DNA of 64,000 bases from contig NC_135550.1 of the NCBI RefSeq assembly GCF_964340395.1, positions 15,756,984-15,820,983 on the forward strand, given 5' to 3'. Position 1 is the stretch's first letter, and the number at the start of each line of letters is the position of its first letter. Positions 50,701 through 63,980 of the stretch are shown one piece after another. This DNA is from Glandiceps talaboti. Taxonomy: Eukaryota > Hemichordata > Enteropneusta > Spengelidae. Position numbers and translations under genes: made by a program. The notes under the pieces are model-generated. The model did not search any database. It saw only the letters and a program-made list of their open reading frames with translations, and was not told where the DNA came from.

Positions 50701-53700
50701 TGTATAAAAATAACCATCCCTTTAATGCGGAAGGTAAAACCTGACTTCCTGACAGGTTAAAGAGTGTGATTTCGATGATTGTGAAATATTTTGTAATGTA
50801 TTTGAGGAGTAAGACAGGTCAATTCATAGATTGCATCCAAGAGCTTTATGAATATGATCATTATTGCAAACATAACATAATGACATGCGATTAATATTCA
50901 ATCATGAAAATGACCCCAAACATATTCTGGTGAGAAGGTAGTTTAAAGTGGATACCTATTTATTCCCCTTGGTGTTGTTTTAATCACGCAAGTCATCATA
51001 AAACAAGTAGTACCGATTAACAGTGAGAGTAACAGGCTACTCTGATCATTGCCTTCAATCAATCGAAGGCCGAGTATTCATGCAACTGCGATATTTATTG
51101 AGAACATATACAATACATTATTGAACTAAACTACTCCGTGTGGTTATTGACAACTCTTGTGTAGAAAAAGAAATGTTAATCATATCTAATATTACATATC
51201 ACAGAATTGCCGTTTGCAAACTATATTAATAGACACAAGCTAATAGAAATAGTGAAAATGCATGTGATAGATTACAGTCAACTGGGTGATAGCAGCAAAT
51301 TGCTTATGCGGACACAATCACTCTGTATTCCAGTTAGTGTATAACATTGGAACACCCTGAAGATGTACATTGGAATGTCGTTGAAGTCTAGTTAAAATCA
51401 AGTAAGAGAGGGCCACTTAACTTACATTATTGATAGCATACATCAACATGTTGTAATTATATAGTCTTAGTGTATCTTTGTCAGATTGCCTAAAGGGCAT
51501 CTATAATTGACGTATGCTTACTGTAGTTTGTGAAAACATGTTGTCAGGGAAATGGCATCTACCCTCAGTAGTAGACTTTCTGGATGTACATCCGGACTCT
51601 TGAGCCTGAGCCTTGTTTTAGTTCTCAACAAGCACTTTTGGACTTGAACACTCTGCCTTCATCTTTATCTATTAGAGTTACCTTACTATCTTAGCTACAA
51701 TGGGCCTTCTTCTGTGTGAATGTGGCTTCTTTTACGGCCTCTTTTAGTTTGGTTGGTTGACGAAATCTTACCGCCAGTCTTTCAATAGTGCAGTTGGCCA
51801 CATGTACGCGTTGAGGATTCAGATTGCCTTTGTGTTTGATAAAATCACAATTTTGCCTTTCTATATGCTCGGTCACAAAAATAATAATATTACAATATAT
51901 TTGGAATCTCATATACTCCTTGACTGTGTGACATATTTAGGACAATGTTTGTATCTTGCTAATTAAACGAGGATTTTATGAAACATATTTATGAGTTTAT
52001 CATTCAGTGTAAAGAGTTTATTTAGATCTTTTCCATGTGATCTATATAATTCACAATTCTATATCTTCCAATGCAAAATATCATTATAATAATCCCATGT
52101 AAGCATATTGAAATCCTTTTGAATGCATGTATGTTATTAAGCAATTGTTAACTGTCGTCACTCATATTTTCATTTTGTCAATGTGTGCTCCGATAGTAGT
52201 GTATCTTTTTTCCCAGTATTGTTTTGCATTTGTACATATTGCATAATACAATAATTATACAAAGCATAAATACCGTTACATAACGGTCGAGCTTGATAAA
52301 AAAAAACCCGCTCGTAAAGTGAAAATGGCAATAGCTTTCAATGTCTGAAGTTCTTTGTATAACCCGAGATATTGTATGTCCATGCCAGCACTGCTTCTGT
52401 TTGGACAAAGTGGATTGTTTATATAAATCTATCTCTAACTGTGCCATACTATTATTAAATGTCAGTTTGTCCCTAAAGTAGATTTCAATAAGTGCTTCAT
52501 CTAGACATTGCTGACGTTCAACATTATACCTAGGAGCAGTTAAAGTTGGTAATTGCTCCGTTGGGTCAAGTTACGTCTGGTTCATAAACCAACCTCCGGC
52601 AACTCTTTCTCTGAAGTATTCATTTTCATGTAATCTGGCGACGTGTTATTTGTAAAACCTTATAGAGGTCACAACGATGTTGAATATCAATCACTATTTT
52701 CGTGCTATCGTTCACGTGTAAATAAGATGTGACGGAAAATAATGCTATGCACATGCAATGAATGTTTTGAGCAGGTGTTCTACTTATATTATCATGCTAA
52801 ATACGCATAGTCTATCACTTGTATGTTTTAAGGAATACATACTTAAAAACATGAATTGTGTATTTAATTTAAGATCGATCATTTCTTTCATCGCCTGATC
52901 ACAATCTACTGATAATAATTAAATGTATTGTTAAACAACATACGGTATCATATGAGTACCAGAGAAGCACAAATTGCAAATTGTCTTCTGTGATTCATTC
53001 AACAAAAGCAATAAACTGTACGAGCGAAACTAGCAGAAAATGTAAATTAATTTAGTCCAGAATATTATTAATTGGCACTGTCATTATATGATATAGTCAA
53101 CAGATGTTCGATTCCATTAATTAAGGTTTGATAATAACTTAAAAAAAACCCAGCATATATACGTAAATGGTATAATGAGTGGTTGTAATCTTCCGAGAAA
53201 GCTAGCCTTTAATTTAGGTGCCATGTTGTCCGCGAAAGGTTTAACTAATCACATGGTCATTATGACAGACATACGCCAAAAACTATATATATTGCATTTC
53301 TATATTACAGACAATATAAACAGCGCTAAAAGTTGGTATATACGGTAAGGATATAAGCAATGAATACGCATGAAAGGCGGTACCATACTAAATTCGAGGT
53401 CATTTAAATTCAAACATATCTTATGGAGGTTACCTCGTCTTTTAAGCAACATTGATATGTCCCCAGGGGTTTAGTGATTGGTGTGTTAGAAGAAGTAACA
53501 CGTTACTGCGAGTTTCATTGTGCATCGACATTCACCAAATTTGAAGCAATTTAGTAAAATATATCTCATTTGCAAAACAATTGCTCATGCCCATATCTAC
53601 CATGTCGACCTATGCAAGATCTATAATGCTATGAATAGTCATAACAAAATTTCGTCAATTCACAGAATACTAACCAATGCTTTATAGACTTTTAGGGTTT

Positions 53701-56154
53701 TTATAGAGACCCTTAAAAGCTATGAAATAATTTATTTCACCTTAAAGCTTAAGAAAGTATATAATTATATGAATAGTTGAAAATGAGTGCACACAGAAAG
53801 AACAATATGTTACCCATTGTGAAATACACAAAACAGTAGTAGAATATATAATTACTTTGTTTTGGGGTGTCATACCTGATGTGATGTGTCTCTATAGTCA
53901 AAGAAATCAAACACAAAAGATATAATTGTATCTGAATATGCACCTGAAGGGTGTAGGTGACATACAATGTTTCTTTCAATTCCAAAATACAGGGCACTGA
54001 CTTCAAGAATGTCGATTAAAGTGAGCCCGATAGAATACGTTACAGTTAAAGAAATCTCTTAAAGTGCGAACAGCAGGATGAAATGATGATATATATTCTC
54101 AAACAGTATTAGACTATTCAAGCTTTATTGAACTCAATGCATTGCGCATGTTTTGGATCTATAATGAATAACCATTAAAGATAACTGGCAGTAAGACATA
54201 GAGTATATAGAAAAGAAGAAAGACTCGTAGTCTATAAGTTTTATTATCTAGAACGCACCTCGGGGATCAATCTCCCTGAACATTAAAGTTTTAAACATCT
54301 CTCCAAAATAAAAGCAAGCGCCATATAAACAATGTTATGCATTATTTACATTTTGGAACAGAGTCACTAAGACTGAGGTCAGATACAGAATATGTAATAT
54401 AATAATATTGAATTCGTGAATAGCTACCTGTAGCCTTCCTTCAGATTTCATTAACGTCCAATATACGCAGTACTATTCAATTTTGTTAACGTAATAATGT
54501 TCTATTTGACAAGCGCGCATAAAGACATAATAACTATTATGATCATGGTATCTTGAATAATTATATAAATCTCATTTTGAAGCTGTTTGACAAGAGGTAG
54601 TCACGTAGCAGCTGTGGCCTTTGTTTTCTAATGGAATGGTCATTAACCAAGACGTAGATCCATCCGTTTGCTTTAAAATAATTAAGTCTTCGAAGCTTAG
54701 GGCATCGAGTTGCCTTGCAAAAGTAATTTGTCACCGAGAAAGGAGACAATGTTAAACTTGAACAAATGACCAGATACATCGAGTAATGAATGTCCTTACC
54801 ATTTTGCCAAATAACTGCATTTCGTAAATTTAAAATGAACGCTCTTTGAGAAGTGATTGACGGAATATGTACCATATGTTCTATTATTTGTAAGGTAATT
54901 CGTTTCATCAATCAACCCTTGTCGATATGCAATCAACGGTTATTTCGCGATTGCAACTCTACACCTAATAAGATTTAAAACCTAAAACACGATTTTCGAC
55001 CTAAAATGTGCGAGGAGAATAATGATTTTCAAACTGTAAGTCAGCCATCCTTCAGGGCAAGTTATCAGTTTCAGTTCTGCCGCTGTAGAATGACTGCTAG
55101 ATATGATGGCAACCCCAAAGGCATATCATTAACGATGTCTGATAAGTACTTGCAATATTTTCTTTGTCTTATGTTATGACTGATGTTGCACGCAAAGCAA
55201 CTTTAATACCCAGTCACTGTGATACTCTATACTCGTATTTTAATGTGTAGACCAAGCTGTTACGGTCCTTAATATAATCTGATTATCGATTAGATATTGC
55301 GGGCAACACTATCAGAAACATGCAATTGGGTGTGTTCCATTTGACAGAGCAGCAATAACGAAAACATTTATTTACATTTGTAAGTATCCGAACAGAGTGA
55401 AAAGATACAGATTTCATAGAACGTTTATGTCATTTTTCAGCTCTTAAATGAATCCTGTAGGTTAAGGCTGAGCACCTTTTTGTACCTTTATGTACACTTT
55501 TTGTATGTTGACAATGATTCATTGAGCTGCATACGGGAATCCATATTCTCTTATCAATTCAATAAAAGCCACATAGTCGAATGATTAATTGCTACATTTA
55601 CAGCATAAAGTTCATAAATATGGCCATCCATCATGTTTTATATGACAAGAAATATAAACGTATGTTTTTCCAAATCGATTCATATATATATGTCTACATT
55701 CATGTTCCCTGGTGAAACCTGATGGACATCCATGTCAATCACGTCAGCATGTTGTTGGTTTAATGACAACCTATCCATACGATGTAGTCACTATTAATAA
55801 TTTCCATGCACTAACCATTCTTTGCGTACATGTAAAAAAAAATGAGTAAATGGAATTCAAATCGACACCAATTGAACGGATGGATGTTAGTGTATCCTGT
55901 CCACGACATGAAGAATGCACTTCATATTTACAAGCTACACTTACAGGAAACGCATGCGGAATTTAAATTATTCCAACAAGTATTATCATGGTTACTCACC
56001 CTGTGAACATCAAGAGTCCTATTCGCTCTAAATCTCCTCGAATGCCCTGCCATGTTTGGACGAGAAGTTTCTCGTGTTCTTTGGTTAACGTCGGTGTTTC
56101 CGCAGGCATCGATAATGATCGCGATCTTACAGTCTTTACCGGATTATTACCCAT
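48565..56154 (-). CDS. globin-3: globin X/neuroglobin-like gene with C-terminal extension
   Basis: Joined exons 56154-56000, 49840-49606 and 48786-48565 give 203 aa. The start MGNNPVKTVR keeps Gly2 but replaces Cys3 by Asn and adds basic and serine residues (K7, R10, R12, S11, S13, S15). That fits myristoylation plus a polybasic patch without palmitoylation. An internal Met16 is the alternative start, but it would lose Gly2. Landmarks are TLTKEHEKLL (A), IGLLMFTG (B end), HPETKKYF (CD), distal His in VREHGLRFM and proximal His in LGRRHLSY. The H helix is EDAWINLFRYIAFMM. The C-terminus runs about 20 to 25 residues beyond the other two and is rich in Ser, Gln and basic residues (SSRKRTNSS). 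Introns are phase 2 (6159 bases, gtgagt) and phase 0 (819 bases, gtgagt). It resembles globin-2 more than globin-1. Confidence 0.9.
48809..48887. repeat. (GA)n microsatellite, (CT)n on the globin-3 strand
   Basis: About 39 perfect units ending 22 bases before exon 3 of globin-3 on the transcribed strand. Confidence 0.95.
49606..49840 (-). CDS. globin-3 exon 2 (heme-binding core)
   Basis: Acceptor cttgcag is followed by the split Gly codon and LFDQHPETKKYF. E7 His lies in REHGLRFM and F8 His in LGRRHLSY. It ends NLID at donor gtgagt, phase 0. Confidence 0.92.
49937..50092. repeat. TA-rich array with ATATTATATAT variants
   Basis: Perfect TA to about 50010, then imperfect palindromic TATAT/ATATTA sequence. 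Confidence 0.95.
50400..50745 (+). mobile_element. Helentron/pearl-like repeat copy D (most diverged)
   Basis: The monomer part is weak (catcgtcaatgtatgcatcaa). The end is typical: ttgagatatcatgttcacag, a CAGA tract with embedded acgta units (50613-50698), and ccctttaatgcggaaggtaaaa. It lies in intron 1 of globin-3. Confidence 0.4.
50750..55980. other. globin-3 intron 1 without recognised genes
   Basis: AT-rich sequence. A 116-residue minus-strand frame at 54561-54911 has ordinary composition but no recognisable domain. Confidence 0.35.
56000..56154 (-). CDS. globin-3 exon 1
   Basis: It codes for 51 residues plus two bases, from MGNNPVKTVR to LLMFTG at donor gtgagt. The N-terminal leader is about seven residues longer than in globin-2. 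Confidence 0.86.
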
Positions 56155-58620
56155 TATGTCGAATGGGTCATTGGCATATGGTGATACTCAAGAGGTCTCA
56201 TGTATACAACCCTTCTGATGTATATTGTGTTTTACGACTGACTGTCAAGGGTACATATGAGTCAGTAGGTTTACACGTGCACAGGCTGCTCGGGCCTATC
56301 AAGTGGACTGATTTAGTCTAAAGACACTTATGTGTGATGCGCCAGTAGGAGCTTTATCTCTCATCGTTGCCTAGACCTGGCCATACAATTACACTACGTC
56401 GGAAATTGTTAAAGATTCACCACGCTTGTCAAATATACATAGCATCAACATAACAAAAGCTAGATGAAGTAATGATATAATCACTCAACTCATGTATTGG
56501 GTCAAAGAAGATAAAGGCATCGGTAGTAATTTAGTTTTACTTCATTTACGGATACATTTTCTAATCAGTGCGTATGGTACGGGTCCCTTGTGGTGACCAC
56601 TAGAGTCGCAGCAATATGGCAACCTGGAAACAACAACTTTTTCTTTTGGACGAGAACAGATTATCGGGTCCTGTACTCGAAATAATCGTCGACAATAATA
56701 GTTCGTTCCAAAACGCAGACTGAATAAGTATATATTTATTAACAGTGTTGACAGCACATTGATGTAACTAGGTGATATGTAAATTCAAAGGCGATGATAT
56801 CGTACTTACGAATGCTCAAAGTGAATCTTACTGTATGAGTGAGTGTTCTACTATTTACACAACACGCTTACGCTTTGGCAGAAAGATAGACATCACCTTA
56901 AGCTATACATTACAGTGCATCAATTTGTTACAGCTGGCGTACGAACCAAAGCATTTGGAGTTAGATATCTATCTTAGCGGAGATACAGATGATATTACGT
57001 TATGGTGATTTTGAATTTCAACAAAAGAGGCTTTTATGTTAGAAAGGTAACGCTTTAGCCCTTCAATATGCCTGCCTGATTAATTTGTATAAACAATTTG
57101 TTATGAACAGATCATGAAACTGATTTTGTTTTCAAGGCTAACATTCCAAATGTTAAAAAAAACGATTCATGTTTGCTGAAAGATTTAATTTACAATTTCA
57201 TGATCAGCTTTGAGTATTATTTGAGTATTATTTAAATGCATTGCATCATTTGCTGTTCAAAATACATTGCAAAATTAAACCTGCCTTCACAACCATTTCA
57301 TTCCATTTTTGTATCAAAGACGAAATTTTAGAAGCAAATTCCAGTTTTGAGATCGTCCTCCGATATATAATATTAAAATACCATACACTTAACATTGCTG
57401 GAGTAAAATCAAGGTGCAAAATTGGCAGTGTGGGTTCATTATAGAGTAGGAACTAAGTATGATATTGCTCCCTTTCATAATATTTAATTAAGTTGTCTTG
57501 CTATTATAAATGTGTACACATGTATATGTAATAAATTGCGTGTGAACACAATACGTAAAATATGTTTGCTAAACCATTTTAATTTGGAAATTTGAAAATG
57601 CATTTAGGCTGGTAATTGTATACGTGTTCGTAATTGAGGGTGTGTATTTAACGGCCCTTGAGCGCTCAAAAGAATAAGATTTTTTTTTACAGTTAATTGA
57701 CACTTGCTTGTACCTTGCAAAGTCCACAATATGCGTCATCACACCTCCTTCACAAAAATAGCACAGAATTTATGACTTTGCCTGTTTCCGTTTGTCTTAA
57801 TAATGCATGATGGATGTAACTATGCTATGAAACCGATGACATGGTTCATGTCATATATCACAACCAAGGGTAAGATATAATGACACGTGAAACCAATGTT
57901 TCAGAACGTTACACACTTGTACCTTTGTACAAACATAGAACTGAAGTGGAACTTGTATTAATATGATGATATAACAATATGTTAGAAATTCTAGACCATT
58001 GCCCTTTACCAATACGGACTAGTTTTGATATCTCGTCTCAAGTCCATGACTCGACTTAAGCGGTTCGTCATATCTGTAGCTGGCCTGTTTTCTTGAATTA
58101 ACCAAATTGTATTGACCACTCTAACGCCACCACTGAAGCAGTGCATTCCATGTAAAGCCCATTATTGTTTTTACCAATTTTCGCAGCCATGCTTCTAATT
58201 TAGGATCTGAAATATCTGTAACATGGTTACACAATTTGATGTTATTCGTACGTGTATATCATTATTGTTGCTGTGTTATTAATCTAAGTGCACATTTCCA
58301 ATGAATGATGACAGATTTACAACACTTCAGTGAAACATACACTTCACCATATTTCAAAATCCATGACTTGCTTTTATAAGAACCATTACCGATATTGGAT
58401 TTAATCGTAGTTGCTGAAAAAAAAAATATTAAAAAGCTAAAGTGTTTTCTCACTAAGTACTGACCGAAAAAGAAATCTTCATAGAGTAAAAACTTACCTA
58501 GTCGTAGGTTTACAGGTTTCGTTTTTTGTACCCTTTTGTTGTAGATGTTTGAAAATGTTCGAAAATCATGTATATGACCTTTGCACAATACACCGGAGAC
58601 ATGTTGATTAATGTCCCATG
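56155..58620. other. upstream region of globin-3; no gene recognised
   Basis: Contains the presumed promoter. No TATA box or other site could be assigned with confidence. Confidence 0.3.
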
Positions 58621-58622
58621 TG

Positions 58623-58651
58623 CGTACGTGCATGCGTGCGTGCGTGCGTGC

Positions 58652-58721
<70 letters not shown>
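58623..58721. repeat. (GCGT)n-(GT)n array
   Basis: About six GCGT units then about 32 GT units; alternating purine-pyrimidine. Confidence 0.95.
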
Positions 58722-58724
<3 letters not shown>

Positions 58725-59164
58725 GGAGAGAGGGAAGGGTGTACAGCCACTACTTGCAACAGATTAATTTCCTGTACGTGTAATAACAATTTTAATAAAG
58801 CTAATACACGTCTTGGAGAGACTTCAATTTATAACATTTGTCGTTTACGAAATGTGGTGCAAGTTTAGCTTTTATTACTCAGAAATACAATGTTCATTAT
58901 ACCTGTCGTTTTTTTAAAATTACAAGTGGCTGTTGTACGGCCTGTGGGTAGGTGGAGAGGCGCCATTATACACTAATTTGAAAGTTTTTTTCTATTTTGT
59001 GTGCCTTGGCAAAGTATGTATAAATGTATTCCCCGGGCATGCATTCTCCTTGTTATCATTGCTGCTTTGTAAATAATTGACCATTCCAATGGCACATTGC
59101 AAGTAAGGGTTTTCATTGTGTCAGATAAATCATCCAATTGAAATATTCCTTGTCTTGTCTGCAG

Positions 59165-59213
59165 GATGAAAGTCAATGTGTTGATCTAAGTGTATACGAT
59201 ACAGTAACATCAC
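59165..59213 (+). other. candidate small internal exon
   Basis: The 49 bases are bracketed by an excellent acceptor (tgtcttgtctgcag) and an excellent donor (gtaagt). Only one frame is open, reading DESQCVDLSVYDTVTS plus one base. Splicing to the acceptor at about 59274 would add a few residues and then a stop. No partner exon upstream and no family recognised. Confidence 0.3.
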
Positions 59214-60049
59214 GTAAGTAACCCTAGCCTACAATTTCACACAGCAATAATCGTTGCTACCGGTTGCCCTCAGTCAGTTGTTTGTCATAATCTTCAAAAG
59301 CACCTTTAATATTTATTTTGTTCTCCGTTCGAGAGATATCATAAAGAAGAGACGAGCGACAAATAAACCACAACTCAAAAGAAAGAAAGGAACGGTCTTG
59401 CAACGTGTTATAGATACGTTATTTTATAGAATAAACCAGCATGTCACATGTGTGAAAGAAGTGCGATCAGCACGTAGTATCGACTTTTCATTAACACTTG
59501 CCAGAAACACACATTTATTACATGTTACCAGATATGCCATCGGCCTTATATTGGTTTATCCTTGACATCTTATCAATTCCAGTGTTATCTCGTTCAAAAT
59601 GAACACGGCTATGGTGAACTAGTTATGAAAAATGTCTCCGAGCTCATACTGAAAACATTTATATATATAAGTGAGAACTGGATGGTCTCAACAACCTCAA
59701 CTGAAGTGGTTTCAAAAAGCTCTGACTCGCTTTCGTCCTGTTAAAAGAGCATCTGCAGGTAGGTAAATGAAAGAATGCAGTAATACATACAAAGGAATGC
59801 TGGGATGTGAAACGCTCAGTACAAATGAAATGCGTGACAAGGTGTGAAAGTATAAAATTTTAAAAAGAAATGAACAGTTATGTTATGTTATTAGAGTTAA
59901 AGGCGTTCAACCTTCAGGGTTCAAAGTTGAGTCTTTTAATTCAAAAAAACATCTTGAAGTGTGTAAAGTCACTCGACAATAACAGACATGTCGTTCTCTT
60001 AATGTCACACGATGCTGAAATATGATGCTACATGCTAAAACATAAATTC

Positions 60050-60205
60050 ACACATACACACACACACACACACACGCACATACATACATACATACATACA
60101 TACATACATACATACATACATGCACACATGCATACATACATACATACATACATACATACATACATACATACATACATACATACATACATACATACATACA
60201 TACAA
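60050..60205. repeat. (CA)n-(ACAT)n array
   Basis: CA block followed by ACAT units with one gcac interruption at about 60121. Confidence 0.95.
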
Positions 60206-60209
60206 ATAC

Positions 60210-62915
60210 GAACAAATAATCTTACCCTCCGCCCCTCCCTCAAAATCTCCCCTCTCTTCCTCATCCCAGTATCTTTTAAAAATCGCCAAGTCTTGAAGTC
60301 TAGCGAAAGTGAACCCACAAAGAGAAACACGCGTTTTCAAGTGCCGCCTGAAGTGTTGCTACATCCTTATTTAAGAGAAAATATATCAGAGTCTCCTTGT
60401 TATCACATGCTAAATTAGTTAACCGTTATTGAATAACAACATCTACATTATGTATCAGCACTAGATCCAACCTAGGGTTGATACCTGCATTCTTTTTGCA
60501 TAACCTTGACATAAATATCAAGGTTACTACTTCAAAATTCTGCAGTATATTTGTCCTGGTGATGCTACCTGAAATAGCGTCGTATGAGCACATATATATA
60601 ATGGCATTGACGGATGATAAACCCACTTTCAGATGAAAATTGAAACACGGATTTAACTTTAATGATTTCCTCAAAAGGCCCTTTGACAGGTCACACTGTG
60701 ATTATCGGCCATACAAAAAAAAATGCAACACAAAACACAGAATCGTTTTTATCATGTTAGCGTTTATCCTCTTCGTTGATTCTTCGCTGTAGATCGCGAA
60801 GTAGTCCCAATGTAGTATACTCGTTAACGCTAATGCATGGATGTAGAGCGTTTGTAAAGGACTTTTTAGCATATGTTTTGACATAAGTTGTAGTGGCTCA
60901 TTTGTTGCTATGACATAGCACTGACCTTGTTGACATTTTGCTGCGATAATCTGTACCGCTAAGGTAACGATTAACCTACATTAATATGTACGTTATGTGG
61001 AACAGGAGAAACAAAACAGAAAAAAAGCCATTGGCACCTTCATAATTACATGTGTTCTCGTACTGGAATTAAATTAGACCGATTTCAAAAAATGAAGATT
61101 TTATCTTGGTATTTTATAGGTAGTTAATTTTATAAGTTCAGATTCTCGACTGTCGCTTATTATGATTTTTAAAAAAGTTAGTCGTTCACGTTTGCATGAT
61201 CTAAAATCAGGTACTGTAATTATTAATAATTGTTTTAATATTTTAAATGTTTCCGGTCCGGATAAATATTTTACCAGAAAAACTAAAGTTTTAGACTCAA
61301 ACCCTTCCTCTTTATTGGTCAATATGACGTGTTTGCAATGCTATCCATTACGAAATCAAATATGCATGCTAAATAACCAAATATTATGAGAAATATCATG
61401 CTATTGGACATTTGACATTCGAGATTTTTAGTAGGTTTTATATCAATTAATAACAGTATTATAAATGTAGTTCCAGGGTGTAGCGACACTTGTGGATATC
61501 CGAATCCTATCAGAATCGGCATTTTTTTCAATTTGAAAATGTTTCCATAGAAACGTTTGATGTCTAGTAACCTGACAAGAATATTAAAATGAGTAAATGA
61601 CATTATAGGTATCAGAATGTCGTATATTAGGCAGTGTCGTACTGCGATACAAGCATATAGAGGCACAAGACAACTCTTTTATACAGACAGGCGGACAATG
61701 AAATCCAAAATTAAATCCACAACCACATGGTTAGTAATCCTAACCCTCTTTCAATGATGACGAATCCATATGTGCACACATTGAACGAAATATTTCATCA
61801 CATTTCAAAGCAGGTCACACAACATCCCCACGTAAATTTAACAATGAGGCTTTGTTTTCATAGAAAAATATCATATAAGTACATTTCGCCATGGTTTAAC
61901 TTTTCCCCTGCATTTTCACTGCTCGTTTGATGTGATATACTGTCTGTGTGTATCGGAACCTGCGTCAAACCCACGCACGAATCGTGTACTTTTATTTGTA
62001 TCCATGCCAACAAGCAGCGTTTTGTACGATGTAATATAATATCCTGCCTTTCGCTATACGGACTTAAAAACAAGAAACCATCTAAACTCTACAAGCAAAT
62101 TGGAGTACAAACACAATTTACGGCAAGGATGGAGGCCTTAGAAGTAAATATGTCCGTCCTTTTTTCGCAGCCCCTTCTCCCATGGAACGGTACACAAAGA
62201 TATGTGTGTGTTCCCCCCCAGGATGCATGTGTACAATACCTTTAACAATCAACTTCAAAATCCAAGTGACATATATTTACAAATTGACGCGGCCTTAATC
62301 GTGATTACGAGAGGTGGGGGGGGGGCATCATCACCGTTGGGGTTCCTTGTGGGAAGGGGATGGGGAGGAGTGTCCCCTCCCATCGTGAAATCTTTTACGA
62401 AAATAAGGACACATAGACAGCCATTCGGAAGCATAACATGTCATACATATCTGGACCTATTATATATTTTGGATTGTGACGAGACTCGCAAGGGGTTCTG
62501 CTTGAAGATGTATAACACCAAGGTCGCAAACACTAATGACCGACCGCGAATAGACCTTATCAAGTGGAGGTGTGTGGTAAAACATATCATACCAATCAAA
62601 TCACACATATCATGGCAATCAATATAATTATTCAATGAATCCAACTCTGCCGTAAGTTATGTGTGTTCCCTTGCTGGTTTTGACCCAAACCAAATATTGT
62701 AGAAAACTTTATAATATAGAGCCTCAATGTTGTCCTTTTGCCGATTAATCCAAGAACGTGATAACATTTCTGCTGCCTTGGGCTATATATTTAAAGAATA
62801 TCGCGTCAGTGAAAGTGCAGTGAACTACAAAACTGCTTGAGACCGGTTATTTGCGTAGGTCTATTTTTGTTAAACTACCTGGCAGGACTGCGAGCTACAT
62901 ATACACGTATGCATG
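60210..62915. other. no gene recognised
   Basis: Several open frames of 60-140 residues without family features; a G/C-rich stretch at 62310-62390. Confidence 0.35.
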
Positions 62916-62917
62916 AA

Positions 62918-63000
62918 TGCATGCATGCATACATACATACATACATACATACATACATACATACATACATACATACATACATACACATACATGCATACAT
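62918..63000. repeat. (GCAT)n-(ACAT)n array
   Basis: gcatgcatgcat then about 14 ACAT units. Confidence 0.95.
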
Positions 63001-63800
63001 GGACACTTAACATTGGTTATTCGTGTATTCGATTTTAAGAAATATGTTGCGAATCTGCTGTGAGAGTAAGATCTTGAGTTACGCTAAATCCTTTTATTTT
63101 TCATCGCTTTTATCTTAAAGACTTATGGTTTATCTTGAATACACTGTCACGCCAGCATATAAAATGCTTTGCTATGCAATTCCCATTGATGTCTTTGTAT
63201 TTCGTGTATTTAGGCTTTATACCGTAATCTCCTTTCAATGTAAATGTCATGTGTTTACCATTAAGTGACAATCACTTGGGAGATAAAGGACATAAACGAT
63301 TAAGCCAGGCACAGGTCTGGAGATTACAGGAGAGGAGACATTAATCGACTCTAGATCTGGTCGTGTGTCTGGCTTGCTGCATTTCGGCATGATGTAACAC
63401 CTTGATCGAAATAACTTTACGTAGAGTGAAACATAATAAAGCTTAAAAGATCCAGTCAGTCTTTCCTCTTATGTAATAGCTCACCTAAAGGCCGACACAC
63501 ACAATGACAGAAAATTATAACAATGCGTATGTGTCTTATAAAATATACTGATGCAGACCTAGGATCATATTAAAGATTAAAGATGTTAATAATAGGTTCC
63601 ATTGATACATTAATATGTTTTTGAATTTTATATTACATTGTGAGAGGGCAGAGGTCACCGTCGTGTACACATGAATCAAATAAATATGTTGAAAACGTTT
63701 GTAATCTTAATTTATACTTGCCAGAGAATTGGTTCAGGGTTCAAGGTAAGATGCCATCACCACAGTGAAGATAATAGAGTAATGCAATCATCCAAACACA
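63001..63800. other. no gene recognised
   Basis: Unique-looking AT-rich sequence up to the terminal microsatellite. Confidence 0.4.
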
Positions 63801-63804
63801 CAAA

Positions 63805-63980
63805 AAAAAACCAAAAAAAAAACCAAACAAACAAACACACACACAAACACACACAAAAACGTGCATGCATGCATGCACGCACGCACGCACACACACACAC
63901 ACACATACATACATACATACATACATACATACATACATACATACATACATACATACATACATACATACATACATACATGT
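63805..63980. repeat. A-rich/(CA)n-(GCAC)n-(ACAT)n compound array
   Basis: Poly-A interrupted by CC, then acac, gcatgcatgcacgcac and about 19 ACAT units near the window end. Confidence 0.95.

Noticed and set aside
54561-54911. 116-residue minus-strand frame in globin-3 intron 1
   Set aside because: Natural-looking composition but no recognisable domain, start context or splice sites; kept only as a note.
58128-58262. Minus-strand amphipathic reading (DPKLEAWLRKLVKTIMGF) as a fourth globin exon 3
   Set aside because: It faintly resembles a globin H helix, but phase 0 entry at the nearby acceptor meets a stop and no FGQQF-type start is present.
61319-61666. Hydrophobic minus-strand frame suggesting a receptor fragment
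   Set aside because: Hydrophobicity is expected from T-rich sequence, and no receptor motif could be identified.
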